A DNA stretch of 8,652 nucleotides from Chloroflexota bacterium (GCA_013820865.1 JACDHU010000058.1:1-8652); one strand, 5' to 3'. Positions 1 to 7,142 are shown, numbered from the stretch's first letter. Numbers and translations: made by a program. Notes: generated by a model not told the origin, from the sequence alone.

Positions 1-709
1 CACCCGGACGTCGTGGGTAGGTTGCGGGAGTTGCGGCGAGCTTGCGCACGGTCACGAACCGATGGTCGCCGAGGACGCCGAAGCCCGTGGCGTGAAACGT
101 CGGCGCGCTCCCGCCGAGGAAGTGGGCTGCCGCCGTGCCGTCGCGAAGCTCATCCTCGGTGATTGCTCCCTTCCAGGCAATGAGCGTGCCGCCGACGCGG
201 AGGAGCGGCAGGGCGTACTCGACCAGGACCGGAAGGGCGGCGCAGGCGCGGGCGGTGACGAGGTCGTAGCGCCCTCGATGCGCCGGATCGCGGCTCATGA
301 TCTCCGCTCGTTCGGCGACTACATCAACGGAGGTCAACCCGAGCGTTGCGGCGAATCCGCGGAGGGCATCGGCCTTCTTGCGGACCGAGTCGACCAGCGT
401 CCACATAACGCGCTGACGGCCCAGCGCCAAGACGATTCCGGGCACGCCCCCGCCCGATCCGAGGTCGAGGGCGCGGGCAGGCGCGAGCGAATCAAGGAGC
501 GGCAGCGCAGAGAGGGCGTCCAGGAGGTGCGCGCGAGCCACCGCGTCGGGCTCGACCACGCGCGTCAGATTGAGGCGGGCGTTAGCCGCCAGCAGAAGGG
601 CCACGTATCGCTCGACGGCATCGAGGAAGCCTGCGGGCAGCGCCAGATCATCGGGCTCAAGCTGGCGCTGAAGCGCCAGGCGCGCGGCGCGCGCATCGGT
701 CTCGAACAA
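1..709 (-). CDS. rsmG: 16S rRNA (guanine-527-N7)-methyltransferase RsmG, 3' end cut by window edge
   Basis: RsmG (GidB) uses S-adenosylmethionine to methylate N7 of G527 in 16S rRNA of the small ribosomal subunit. Read on the minus strand, the frame shows the family N-terminal stretch ANARLNLT, then ARAHLLDAL, then the SAM-binding glycine loop LDLGSGGGVPG at about residues 81-91. VDSVRKKADAL follows, and later RACAALPVLVEYALPLLRVG with GGTLIAWKG. The last residues in the window, TYPRRPG, match the usual family C-terminus, so only about ten residues should be missing; 236 codons are present. There is no upstream ATG: a stop lies at 749-751, and the first good start is TTG at 707-709, preceded by AAGGAG at 719-724 with 9-base spacing. 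It is divergent from the hpt cluster. In many bacteria rsmG lies near parAB and the replication origin. Family assignment is secure and the start is well supported. Confidence 0.95.
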   Translation of the reverse strand, partial: MFETDARAARLALQRQLEPDDLALPAGFLDAVERYVALLLAANARLNLTRVVEPDAVARAHLLDALSALPLLDSLAPARALDLGSGGGVPGIVLALGRQRVMWTLVDSVRKKADALRGFAATLGLTSVDVVAERAEIMSRDPAHRGRYDLVTARACAALPVLVEYALPLLRVGGTLIAWKGAITEDELRDGTAAAHFLGGSAPTFHATGFGVLGDHRFVTVRKLAATPATYPRRPG

Positions 710-718
710 GAAAAGATG

Positions 719-724
719 CTCCTT
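719..724 (-). promoter_or_regulatory. Shine-Dalgarno site that fixes the rsmG TTG start
   Basis: On the minus strand AAGGAG is followed after nine bases by TTG (709-707). The frame is closed just upstream by TGA at 751-749, and no in-frame ATG exists before the conserved region. This site therefore decides the start. Confidence 0.8.
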
Positions 725-856
725 CGGACGAACCTTTCGGTCTTCCCGTCACATGATCGGCGTCGCGGCTCGCTCTCGCATGAGCCCCGATCACCGCGAC
801 GGTTACCGTACTCGGTCGTCCGCAGAAGCAGGACGATCACCGTACCAGCGAACGCG

Positions 857-914
857 TGTGGATCACAAGGCGATTTATCCACGATTCGCGCGATCCGGCG
901 TGATGTGTGGATAA
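857..914. promoter_or_regulatory. Cluster of three DnaA-box-like 9-mers
   Basis: TGTGGATCA at 857-865 is, read on the minus strand, TGATCCACA: one mismatch to the DnaA consensus TTATCCACA. TTATCCACG at 875-883 (plus strand) also has one mismatch. TGTGGATAA at 906-914 is a perfect consensus box on the minus strand. Centres are 18 and 31 bp apart. The cluster sits upstream of rsmG, a gene often next to oriC. This may be an origin, or DnaA may regulate the divergent promoters, since the third box lies just upstream of the candidate -10 at 925-930. The matches are seen directly; the function is inferred. Confidence 0.5.
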
Positions 915-924
915 CCTCCGCGGA

Positions 925-930
925 TATACT
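925..930 (+). promoter_or_regulatory. Candidate -10 hexamer (TATACT) for the hpt cluster
   Basis: TATACT matches the sigma-70 -10 consensus TATAAT at five of six positions. No convincing -35 hexamer lies 16-18 bases upstream; that stretch overlaps the perfect DnaA box at 906-914. Transcription would start near 937, almost on top of the ATG at 939, so the transcript may be essentially leaderless. Confidence 0.35.
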
Positions 931-938
931 CGAAACCG

Positions 939-995
939 ATGGCGGTGAAGGCGAAGCGGCAGACTACGATCGAGGTCAAGTGGCGGAGCTCATGA
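939..995 (+). CDS. Possible 18-codon upstream ORF, coupled to the next gene
   Basis: The frame encodes MAVKAKRQTTIEVKWRSS, a basic peptide with 15 of 17 post-start codons ending in G or C. That resembles real genes of this window rather than random sequence. Its stop overlaps the next gene's start as ATGA (992-995), the same arrangement as the gene joints downstream. No Shine-Dalgarno site precedes its ATG, which fits a leaderless transcript from the -10 at 925-930. The next gene also lacks a well-spaced ribosome site of its own, so translation of this leader may feed it. I recognise no family. It may equally be chance, or mark a leader read by frameshift into the next frame. Confidence 0.3.
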   Translation: MAVKAKRQTTIEVKWRSS

Positions 996-1387
996 CCTCG
1001 GATCCGCCACCCCGTTTCGCGCATGACAGCGAGGCGGAGCTGGCCAGGATCCTCGATTTCTACGGTGTCGCATGGCGCTACGAACCCGACGTCTTCCCCA
1101 TCTCCTGGAACGCCGCCGGAGCGGTCGTCGAATCGTTCGCGCCCGACTTCTACCTGCCGGAGATCGACCTGTACGTCGAGCTGACGACACTGAAGCAGTC
1201 GTTGGTGCGCAAGAAGAACCGCAAGCTGCGCTGGATGCGCCAGCTGTACCCTGAGATTCGCGTGAAGCTGTTTTATGCCCGTGACTTCCGCGCGCTCATG
1301 CTCAAGTACGGACGCCTGGACTTCCTGACCGATGTCACCGCCGCCAACGGCGCCTACGCCCACACCGGCGCCGGAATGAACCGATGA
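992..1387 (+). CDS. Uncharacterised 131-aa protein resembling the PD-(D/E)XK nuclease fold, coupled to hpt
   Basis: The protein opens with a helix carrying a conserved-looking acid (SEAELARILDFYGVAWRYEP, residues 13-32). A strand ending in PD (51-52) follows, then FYLPEIDLYVELTT (53-66), then a basic segment KKNRKLRWMRQLYP (74-87) and the strand VKLFY (91-95). That order matches small PD-(D/E)XK nuclease-like proteins, in which Asp52 and Glu63 would be metal ligands. The usual Lys two residues after the Glu is Thr65 here; Lys68 is near but displaced, so catalysis is uncertain. The stop overlaps the hpt ATG by four bases, implying co-translation. I chose ATG 992 because of its ATGA overlap with the leader ORF at 939-995. 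GTG at 980 is an alternative, behind GAGGT with only three bases of spacing. The frame stays open far upstream only because it runs antisense to rsmG. The gene looks real; its function is unknown. Confidence 0.75.
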   Translation: MTSDPPPRFAHDSEAELARILDFYGVAWRYEPDVFPISWNAAGAVVESFAPDFYLPEIDLYVELTTLKQSLVRKKNRKLRWMRQLYPEIRVKLFYARDFRALMLKYGRLDFLTDVTAANGAYAHTGAGMNR

Positions 1388-1944
1388 GCCTGCATCACGA
1401 CGTCGAGGAGGTCCTGCTCGACACCGATACGGTCGCCGCGCGCGTCACCGAGCTCGGGGCCGAGCTGGTGCGCGACTACACCGGACGCGATCCGGTGCTC
1501 GTCAGCGTCCTGAAGGGCTCCCTCGTCTTCCTCGCGGATCTCATGCGCGCCATGGATCTGCCGATGAGCATCGACCTCATGGAGGTCTCGTCCTACGGGT
1601 CAGGCACCGAGTCCTCAGGCCAGGTGCGCATCCTCAAGGACCTCTCGAAGCCGATCGAGGGGCGCGACGTGATCGTGGTCGAGGACATCATCGATACCGG
1701 GCTGACGTTGAATTACCTGCTGCGCTATCTCGGCGAGCGTCACCCGGCGTCGATCAAGGTCTGCTGCCTGCTCGACAAGCCGGCGCGTCGCCTGGCGGAG
1801 ATCCCAATCGACTACCGCGGCTTCACGATCCCGGACCGATTCGTCATCGGCTACGGCCTCGACTACGACGAGCGCTACCGCAACCTGCCGTACATCGGCG
1901 TGCTGAAGCCGTCGGTCTACGGCGGCGCGCCGCCCGAGGACTGA
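1384..1944 (+). CDS. hpt: Hypoxanthine(-guanine) phosphoribosyltransferase
   Basis: This cytoplasmic purine-salvage enzyme condenses hypoxanthine or guanine with PRPP to give IMP or GMP and pyrophosphate. At 186 aa it has the usual bacterial length. Visible family motifs are the LKGS loop (43-46), the mobile flap SSYGSGT (69-75), and the PRPP-binding signature VVEDIIDTGLTL (98-109) with acidic pair Glu100-Asp101 and probable catalytic Asp104. The purine-contacting LLDKP follows (129-133, Lys132), then the C-terminal DRFVIGYGLDYDERYRNLPY (151-170). All key residues appear intact. The ATG overlaps the preceding stop as ATGA, without a strong ribosome site of its own, so translation is probably coupled to the nuclease-like gene. 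The downstream membrane-protein gene starts three bases after the stop. Substrate preference between hypoxanthine and guanine cannot be told from sequence alone. The symbol hpt (also hprT) follows the family. Confidence 0.97.
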   Translation: MSLHHDVEEVLLDTDTVAARVTELGAELVRDYTGRDPVLVSVLKGSLVFLADLMRAMDLPMSIDLMEVSSYGSGTESSGQVRILKDLSKPIEGRDVIVVEDIIDTGLTLNYLLRYLGERHPASIKVCCLLDKPARRLAEIPIDYRGFTIPDRFVIGYGLDYDERYRNLPYIGVLKPSVYGGAPPED

Positions 1945-1947
1945 CCG

Positions 1948-2376
1948 ATGGACGGCGGCTCGCGCCGGTTCCGCATCCTCATCCTGCTCGGCAGCCTGGC
2001 CATGATCGGTTCGGGGTTCCTGCCGTGGTGGCGTGCCGGTGGTGATTCGGTGGACGGCGTACTCGTGCCGGCCCAGGAGGGCATCGGCCTCGAGGGACCC
2101 GGAATCATCATCTACGGTGCCGCCATCCTGGCACTGGTGCTGCTCGACATCGGCTACATGAGAGGCCGATGGGGCTTCATCCTCGACTCCCCCTGGATGT
2201 ACCTGATCCTGGGCGTGGTCGGGGCGGGCGCGCTGGCCTATCGCGGTTGGGAGCTGTGGTCGGTCGGCTACCTGCCGTTTCCGCAGCAATCGCCGGGCCT
2301 GGCGCTGGCGGCGGTGGGCGTGGCGCTGGTTCTCTACGGTGCCGGCTCAGGCTTCGGGGTCTCTCGGCGCTACTGA
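1948..2376 (+). CDS. Four-helix membrane protein of unknown function
   Basis: This 142-aa protein has four hydrophobic segments, at about 9-27, 52-71, 83-99 and 116-134. The N-terminus is positively charged (SRRFR), which predicts a cytoplasmic start, and the C-terminus is SRRY. Loop features include FLPWWRAGGDS after the first helix and a glycine-rich stretch EGIGLEGPG before the second. An even number of helices with both ends basic fits an N-in/C-in topology. The ATG is three bases after the hpt stop, behind GAGGA (1936-1940) with seven-base spacing, so it belongs to the hpt transcription unit. I recognise no named family. Small four-helix proteins with a W/P-rich first loop are common as unannotated genes in GC-rich bacteria, and proximity to hpt is not enough to assign a purine-related role. 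It is the last gene of the rightward cluster. Confidence 0.8.
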   Translation: MDGGSRRFRILILLGSLAMIGSGFLPWWRAGGDSVDGVLVPAQEGIGLEGPGIIIYGAAILALVLLDIGYMRGRWGFILDSPWMYLILGVVGAGALAYRGWELWSVGYLPFPQQSPGLALAAVGVALVLYGAGSGFGVSRRY

Positions 2377-2390
2377 GCCTCTCTTCCCTT

Positions 2391-2418
2391 CCCGCGCCTT
2401 CCCGCGCCTTCCCGCGCC
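2391..2418. repeat. 10-bp tandem repeat, about 2.8 copies
   Basis: The unit CCCGCGCCTT occurs twice in full (2391-2410), followed by CCCGCGCC (2411-2418). It begins 14 bases after the stop of the membrane-protein gene. It is a low-complexity repeat, probably made by slippage, and no function is evident. Confidence 0.8.
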
Positions 2419-2430
2419 CGTGTGCGCGTT

Positions 2431-2447
2431 GGGACGTATGCCGTCCC
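2431..2447. terminator. Short inverted repeat, possible terminator of the hpt cluster
   Basis: GGGACG (2431-2436) and CGTCCC (2442-2447) form a perfect 6-bp, five-GC stem with a five-base loop, 54 bases after the last stop of the rightward cluster. The missing T tract makes this a weak terminator call. Confidence 0.3.
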
Positions 2448-2621
2448 TGCGGTCATTAGGCGCGCCGATCACGGTCTGAGGCGGAACCTCACGCTCACCA
2501 CTGGCTCCCGAAGCCCTGAGATTCCGTCTATTGCCCGCGGAGACGGCGTATGACCAAACCGGCGCCTTTTCCCGTGCGCTCCACGTGCGTTGTACCGAAC
2601 GCCGCGGCGGAGTGCGCCGGT

Positions 2622-2759
2622 TCACGCCGGCAGGATGAGTGGCGAGAGGAACAGCCAGGCGATGATCACCATCACGAACAGGGCGAGCAGGATCAGCATG
2701 GGCCGCAGATCCGGCCGATAGTCGCCCGGCGAGCGGCGTGGCGGTGGCTCCTCTGGCAC
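2622..2759 (-). CDS. Small 45-aa single-helix membrane protein at the end of the importer operon
   Basis: Starting at GTG 2759, the frame gives a proline- and charge-rich N-terminus (PEEPPPRRSPGDYRPDLRP). One strongly hydrophobic segment follows, about 24 residues long (LILLALFVMVIIAWLFLSPL), and the protein ends LILPA. The start is seven bases after the livF stop on the same strand, so it is well placed for co-transcription and translational coupling. There is no strong ribosome site. An internal ATG at 2699-2701 would leave only the 25-residue helix. A soluble basic/proline lead followed by a helix suggests a one-pass inner-membrane protein, N-terminus in. I recognise no family. A small accessory subunit of the transporter is a guess from position only. 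Evidence for being a gene is the helix, the spacing and the strand; conservation has not been tested. Confidence 0.45.
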   Translation of the reverse strand: MPEEPPPRRSPGDYRPDLRPMLILLALFVMVIIAWLFLSPLILPA

Positions 2760-2766
2760 CGCAGCC

Positions 2767-3503
2767 CTAGATTTCGCCGAGGTAGGCCTGGCGCACCTGC
2801 TCGTTGGCCGCGAGGTTGGCGGCGGTATCGGCCAGGAGGATCTTGCCGGTCTGGATCACGTAGCCACGGTGAGCGGCATGCAGCGCCATGAGCGCGTTCT
2901 GCTCCACCAGCAGCACCGTGGTTCCCTGCTCGTTGATCTCGGCAATGATCTTGAAGATCTGCTCGGTGAGGATGGGCGACAGGCCCATCGAGGGTTCGTC
3001 GAGGAGCAGGATGGTCGGGTGGGCCATGAGCGCGCGGCCCATGGCCAGCATCTGCTGCTCGCCGCCGGACATCGTCCCGGCCTTCTGCGAACGACGCTCG
3101 CGAAGTCGTGGGAAGAGGTCGAACACGCGCGTGATGTCGTCGTCGATCTTCTCGCGCCGGCTGAAGGCGCCCATCTGAAGATTCTCGAACACGGTCATGC
3201 GGCTGAAGACCTTGCGACCCTCGGGCGAGTGGGCGATGCCGAAGGTCACGACCTCGTGTGCGGGCAGGTGCTGAATCTCGCGCCCCTCGAACTTGATCGT
3301 GCCGCTCCGCGGCTTGTGCGTGCCGCTGATGGCGCGCAGCGTCGTGCTCTTGCCGGCTCCATTGGAGCCGATGAGGGTCACCACCTCGCCGCGGCCGACG
3401 GTGAGCGACACGCCCTTGAGTGCCTCGATATTGCCGTAGTACACGTGCAGGTCGGTCAACTCGAGCAGCGGCTGGGCGCCGGCGGCGGGCGTATCGGTCC
3501 GTG

Positions 3504-3507
<4 letters not shown>
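2767..3507 (-). CDS. livF: Branched-chain amino acid ABC transporter ATP-binding protein LivF
   Basis: This is one of the two cytoplasmic ATPases that power the LIV/HAAT-type importer. It has 246 aa, close to the usual ~235-240. In order: the N-terminal strand YYGNIEALKGVSL; Walker A GSNGAGKS (47-54); the LivF-typical SPEGRKVFSRMTVFENL (94-110); signature MSGGEQQMLAMGRAL (146-160); Walker B ILLLD with Glu171 (166-171); and LLVEQN (199-204). The position usually occupied by the switch histidine is Gln203, normal for LivF proteins. The C-terminal AYLGEI is characteristic. The ATG overlaps the livG stop as ATGA (3504-3507), implying coupled translation and equal amounts of both ATPases. The 45-aa membrane ORF follows seven bases after its stop. 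The family is certain; whether the cargo is leucine-type amino acids, another amino acid or an amide is not determined by this subunit. Confidence 0.95.
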
Positions 3508-4315
<808 letters not shown>

Positions 4316-4319
<4 letters not shown>

Positions 4320-6025
4320 GTGGTTACCACCGGCTGCCCTGTCTCTTCGCCGGCCTCATCCTCATATTGATCCTCGGCGTCCTCGCGCTCGTGCAGCTCG
4401 GCCCGGCGGCTGCGGCTGGGCAGCAGCCCCTCCGGCCGCAGCAGCATCATCGTCACCAGGACCATCCCGTAGATCAGGAGGCGGAACTCGCTGAACTCGC
4501 GCAGCAGCTCCGGAAGCCCGACCAGGACGAGCGCGCCGACGATGACGCCCGCGATGTTGCCCATGCCGCCCAGGATGATCAGGGCAAGGGCGTTGATGCT
4601 GACCAGGAGGTCGAAGCTGACCGGGAAGACGGTGCCGATCTTCGTGGCGAACAGCGCGCCAGAGATACAACCGAACGCCGCGCCCAGCCCGAAGGCCAGG
4701 AGCTTGTAGGTGACCGTGTTGATGCCGGTGGCCTCGGCCACGGATTCGTCCTCGCGCATGGCGTTCCAGGCACGTCCGACGCGCGAGCCCTGGAGGCTCC
4801 GGGCGGCGACCGCGGCGAGGATGCAGAAGAACAGGATGGGGTAGTAGATCGACTGCGGATCGCGGCCGAACGGGATCGGCGGTGGCACGGACAGGATGCC
4901 CTGCGCGCCACCGACCAGCGGCTGCGCCCACGCCGACAGGAACAGGATTCGAGCGATCTCGCCGAACCCGAGGGTCACGATGGCGAGATAGTCGCCACGC
5001 AGTCGAAGCACCGGCGTGCCGACCATGAGGCCGATGAGCATGGCGGCCACGATCACGAACGGAAGCGCACCGAAGAAGGGAAGCTCCGGCGAGAAGGCCG
5101 GCGACGCGGCCGATGTCAGGACCGCGGTCGTGTAGGCGCCGACCGCGTAGAACGCCACGTAGCCCAGGTCGAGCAGGCCGGCGAAGCCGACGACGATGTT
5201 CAGGCCAAGGCCGAGCAGAATGTACAGGCCGACGGTGCCAACCACTTCCGACAGGCGCGACCCGACGATCTGGGGCAGCACCAGGAGGAATGCGGTGAGC
5301 ACGAAGTAGACGACCAGCTTGCCCGTCCGACGCCGATCCGGTGGCATGGCGGCAACGCGTTGCTTCGTCTCGCGACCGCGGGTGGCCCAGGCATACGTGC
5401 CGGCCGCGGTGATGGCGAAGACGAGCACGAAGCCGATCAGCGTCAGGCCGCCCTGGGCGTAGAAGATGCCTTCCAGGAAGCGGAGCCCGATGTTTCGCAG
5501 CACCGCGACCACGAACGGCTCCATGAGCGCCACCAGGATGGCTGTGATGCCGCCGACGGTCAGGGCACGCGCGATGGTGCCGGGGATGACGTGCAGCGCA
5601 GCACCGGCGGCGCCAGCGGCGGCACTGACCACGATCACGAGGACCGATCCGAGCGCGGCGCCCTGCCCGTACCACAGCTCCTCGGCGAGCGATGGGCTGG
5701 CGTTGGAGAGGATCCAGCGTACATCGATAGTCGTCGTGAACAGGGCGAGGGCGGTGATCACGAGGCCAGTGGTGCCACCTCCCAGCGCGCCGAGGGCCAC
5801 CGCGCGCCGTCCGGTCGGGATGATGTGCGGCGCGCGCATCGGCCCGCCGGAGCGCCAGCCAATCAGAAGCGCGATCAGGATCGGCAGGAGCGCGCCGAGG
5901 GTGAGGACGTCGGCGATCGTGTCCCGCGACTGGAATGCGTCGATCATGCCAATGAGCCCGATATGGATGACGGCCGCGCCACCCAGGAGCCCGGTGATGA
6001 TCGCGCGCCGCATGAGCGGATCCAT
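4316..6025 (-). CDS. livM: Branched-chain amino acid ABC transporter permease LivM with a large N-terminal membrane extension
   Basis: This is one of two membrane-spanning subunits forming the importer channel. The C-terminal core (about 235-540) is ordinary LivM: YILLGLGLNIVVGFAGLLDLGY (269-290), GDYLAIVTLGFGEIAR (345-360), a cytoplasmic coupling loop RAWNAMREDESVAEATGIN (419-437) and the ending LLRPEGLLPSR (529-539). About 230 residues precede the core, with roughly six further hydrophobic stretches near 8-28, 40-57, 76-99, 124-147, 153-175 and 194-214. At ~570 aa it is much longer than the usual 300-430. The tail from 545 on is acidic (EREDAEDQYEDEAGEE). ATG at 6025 is preferred because AAAGGAG (6034-6040) lies eight bases upstream; GTG at 6028 would add one residue. 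It overlaps livH at its start and livG at its stop. No frameshift is apparent between extension and core. Confidence 0.93.
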
Positions 6026-7074
6026 CACACGTTCTCCTTTCGGCCAAGGAATCCTGCCGGGCGGAAGATGAGCACCAGGACCAGCACGCTGAAGGCGATG
6101 ACGTCCTTCAGCTGGTTCGGCGCCGGAATGCCGTAGCCGGTCAGCAGCAGATTCGGACCGAGCGACTCGAGGATGCCCAATGTAAGTCCTCCCAGCGCCG
6201 CTCCGATCACGTTGCCGATGCCCCCGAGGACGGCCGCCGTAAATGCTTTGATCCCTGGCAGGAAGCCCATGAAGAAGTGGACCTGGTTGAACAGGAGCGT
6301 GTAGAGGATGCCCGCGGCGCCAGCCAGCAGCCCGCCGATGGCGAAGGTGGTGACGATGATGCGATCAACGTTGATTCCCATCATGGCCGCGACATCCTTG
6401 TCCTCGCTGACGGCGCGCATGGCGCGACCGGTGCGGGTGTTGTTGATGAAGAGATACAGCAGCACCATGATGGTGATCGCGGACGCGATGACCACGAACT
6501 GCTTGACGGTCATCCCCACCGGCCCCAGTGCGATAGACCCGTCGAAGAGCGTGAAGTCCGGATAGGCCCGTACGCCGGAGCCGTAGAAGCCGCGTGCCGT
6601 GTACTGGAGAGTGAGCGAGGCGCCGATGGCGGTGATGAGCGGCACCAGGCGCGGCGCGCCACGCAACGGTCGATAAGCGATGCGCTCGAGCATGACGGCC
6701 ACGAGCATGCTGACCAGCATGGCCGTCGCGAGGACCAGCACAAAGGCGAGGATCGGGTTTGACGCCATCATGCCCGCGTTGTTGAGCGCGGTGGCGGCGA
6801 AATAGGCGGTGAAGGCGCCCCACATGAACACTTCGCCGTGAGCGAAGTTGATCATGAACAGGATGCCGTAGACGAGCGTGTAGCCCAGCGCGAGCAGCGC
6901 GTAGACGCTCCCGAGCGCAATGCCCGCGACGATGAGCGTCTGCCATTGGTCGCCGGACAGGCGACCCTGCTGGATGGTGAGAAACGCGCCGAATGCGGCC
7001 AGCGCGAGGATGCTCCCTCCGAGCACCCACAGGAACAGGTTGACAAAGTTGAGCCGGGAACGGCGGACGGGCAT
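6025..7074 (-). CDS. livH: Branched-chain amino acid ABC transporter permease LivH
   Basis: This is the partner membrane subunit of LivM. The protein has 349 aa, about 50 more than a typical LivH. The extra length is an N-terminal segment with a helix, VNLFLWVLGGSILALAAFGA (11-30), before the standard core. The core opens with GSVYALLALGYTLVYGILFM (55-74) and INFAHGEVFMWGAF (75-88), the hallmark of the family. Later come the cytoplasmic coupling loop RAMRAVSEDKDVAAMMGINV, then FAIGGLLAGAAGIL and GIKAFTAAVLGGIGN, ending VLIFRPAGFLGRKENV. ATG 7074 is supported by GGGAG (7080-7084) with five-base spacing. The stop overlaps the livM start. A 97-base gap with a long stem-loop separates it from the binding-protein gene. 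The N-terminal helix could be an uncleaved anchor; similar leads exist in some LivH proteins. Confidence 0.94.
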   Translation of the reverse strand: MPVRRSRLNFVNLFLWVLGGSILALAAFGAFLTIQQGRLSGDQWQTLIVAGIALGSVYALLALGYTLVYGILFMINFAHGEVFMWGAFTAYFAATALNNAGMMASNPILAFVLVLATAMLVSMLVAVMLERIAYRPLRGAPRLVPLITAIGASLTLQYTARGFYGSGVRAYPDFTLFDGSIALGPVGMTVKQFVVIASAITIMVLLYLFINNTRTGRAMRAVSEDKDVAAMMGINVDRIIVTTFAIGGLLAGAAGILYTLLFNQVHFFMGFLPGIKAFTAAVLGGIGNVIGAALGGLTLGILESLGPNLLLTGYGIPAPNQLKDVIAFSVLVLVLIFRPAGFLGRKENV

Positions 7075-7106
7075 CTCAGCTCCCGTTGGGCGGTGTCTGC
7101 GGTAGC

Positions 7107-7142
7107 GGTGCGGGTGAGCCGGTTGTCCGACTCACCCGCACC
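7107..7142 (-). promoter_or_regulatory. Intercistronic stem-loop between binding-protein gene and livH
   Basis: GGTGCGGGTGAG (7107-7118) pairs perfectly with CTCACCCGCACC (7131-7142), a 12-bp GC-rich stem. The 12-base interior can extend it by CGG/CCG after one mismatch, leaving a four-base loop. No T run follows on the minus strand, so it is not a classical terminator. It sits between the binding-protein stop (7172) and the livH start (7074). In periplasmic-type operons such a stem often protects the upstream message or lets only part of transcription through, giving more binding protein than permease. That role is inferred. Confidence 0.6.

Larger units (their letters stand above)
710..938. 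other. Divergent intergenic region between rsmG and the hpt cluster; candidate origin or regulatory region
   Basis: No coding sequence is supported here. The rsmG leader occupies the left edge, and three DnaA-box-like 9-mers lie at 857-914. Five GATC sites (755, 789, 835, 861, 892) fall in about 140 bp, more than base composition would predict, although GATC may be common in this genome generally. A repeated CGATCACCG occurs at 788-796 and 834-842. A candidate -10 hexamer for the rightward genes lies at 925-930. No long AT-rich unwinding element is obvious, which weakens the reading as an origin. Confidence 0.5.
2377..2621. other. Non-coding spacer between convergent transcription units
   Basis: The rightward hpt cluster and the leftward importer operon converge here. 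No frame looks like a gene and no tRNA or other RNA gene is recognisable. It contains a 10-bp tandem repeat (2391-2418) and three short inverted repeats: 2431-2447, 2477-2491 (TGAGG/CCTCA, 5-base loop) and 2524-2546 (CCGTCT/AGACGG, 11-base loop). None is followed by a run of T on either strand, so classical intrinsic termination is not shown. The stems may still serve as transcript ends. Confidence 0.6.

Noticed and set aside
62..991. Long plus-strand open frame continuous with the nuclease-like gene, which would make a 441-aa protein
   Set aside because: Positions 62-709 run antisense to unmistakable rsmG. The upstream translation is low-complexity, rich in Arg, Gly, Ala and Glu, with no family features. 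Real similarity to a fold starts only after 992.
1615..2289. Minus-strand 224-codon frame opposite hpt and the membrane-protein gene
   Set aside because: It spans two oppositely oriented, better supported genes and has shadow-like composition (Arg, Asp, Gln, Val-rich). There is no ribosome site or family motif.
2420..2620. Possible tRNA or small structured RNA gene in the convergent spacer
   Set aside because: Short stems exist, but no T-arm GTTCRA motif, cloverleaf or 3' acceptor pairing could be assembled.
4362..6136. Very long open frames overlapping livM: 589 codons on the plus strand (4367-6136) and 561 codons in another minus-strand frame (4362-6047)
   Set aside because: Both are shadows of livM caused by high GC. 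Their translations are Arg/His/Pro- or Gln/Asp/Gly-rich without domains, while livM in its own frame shows every family motif.
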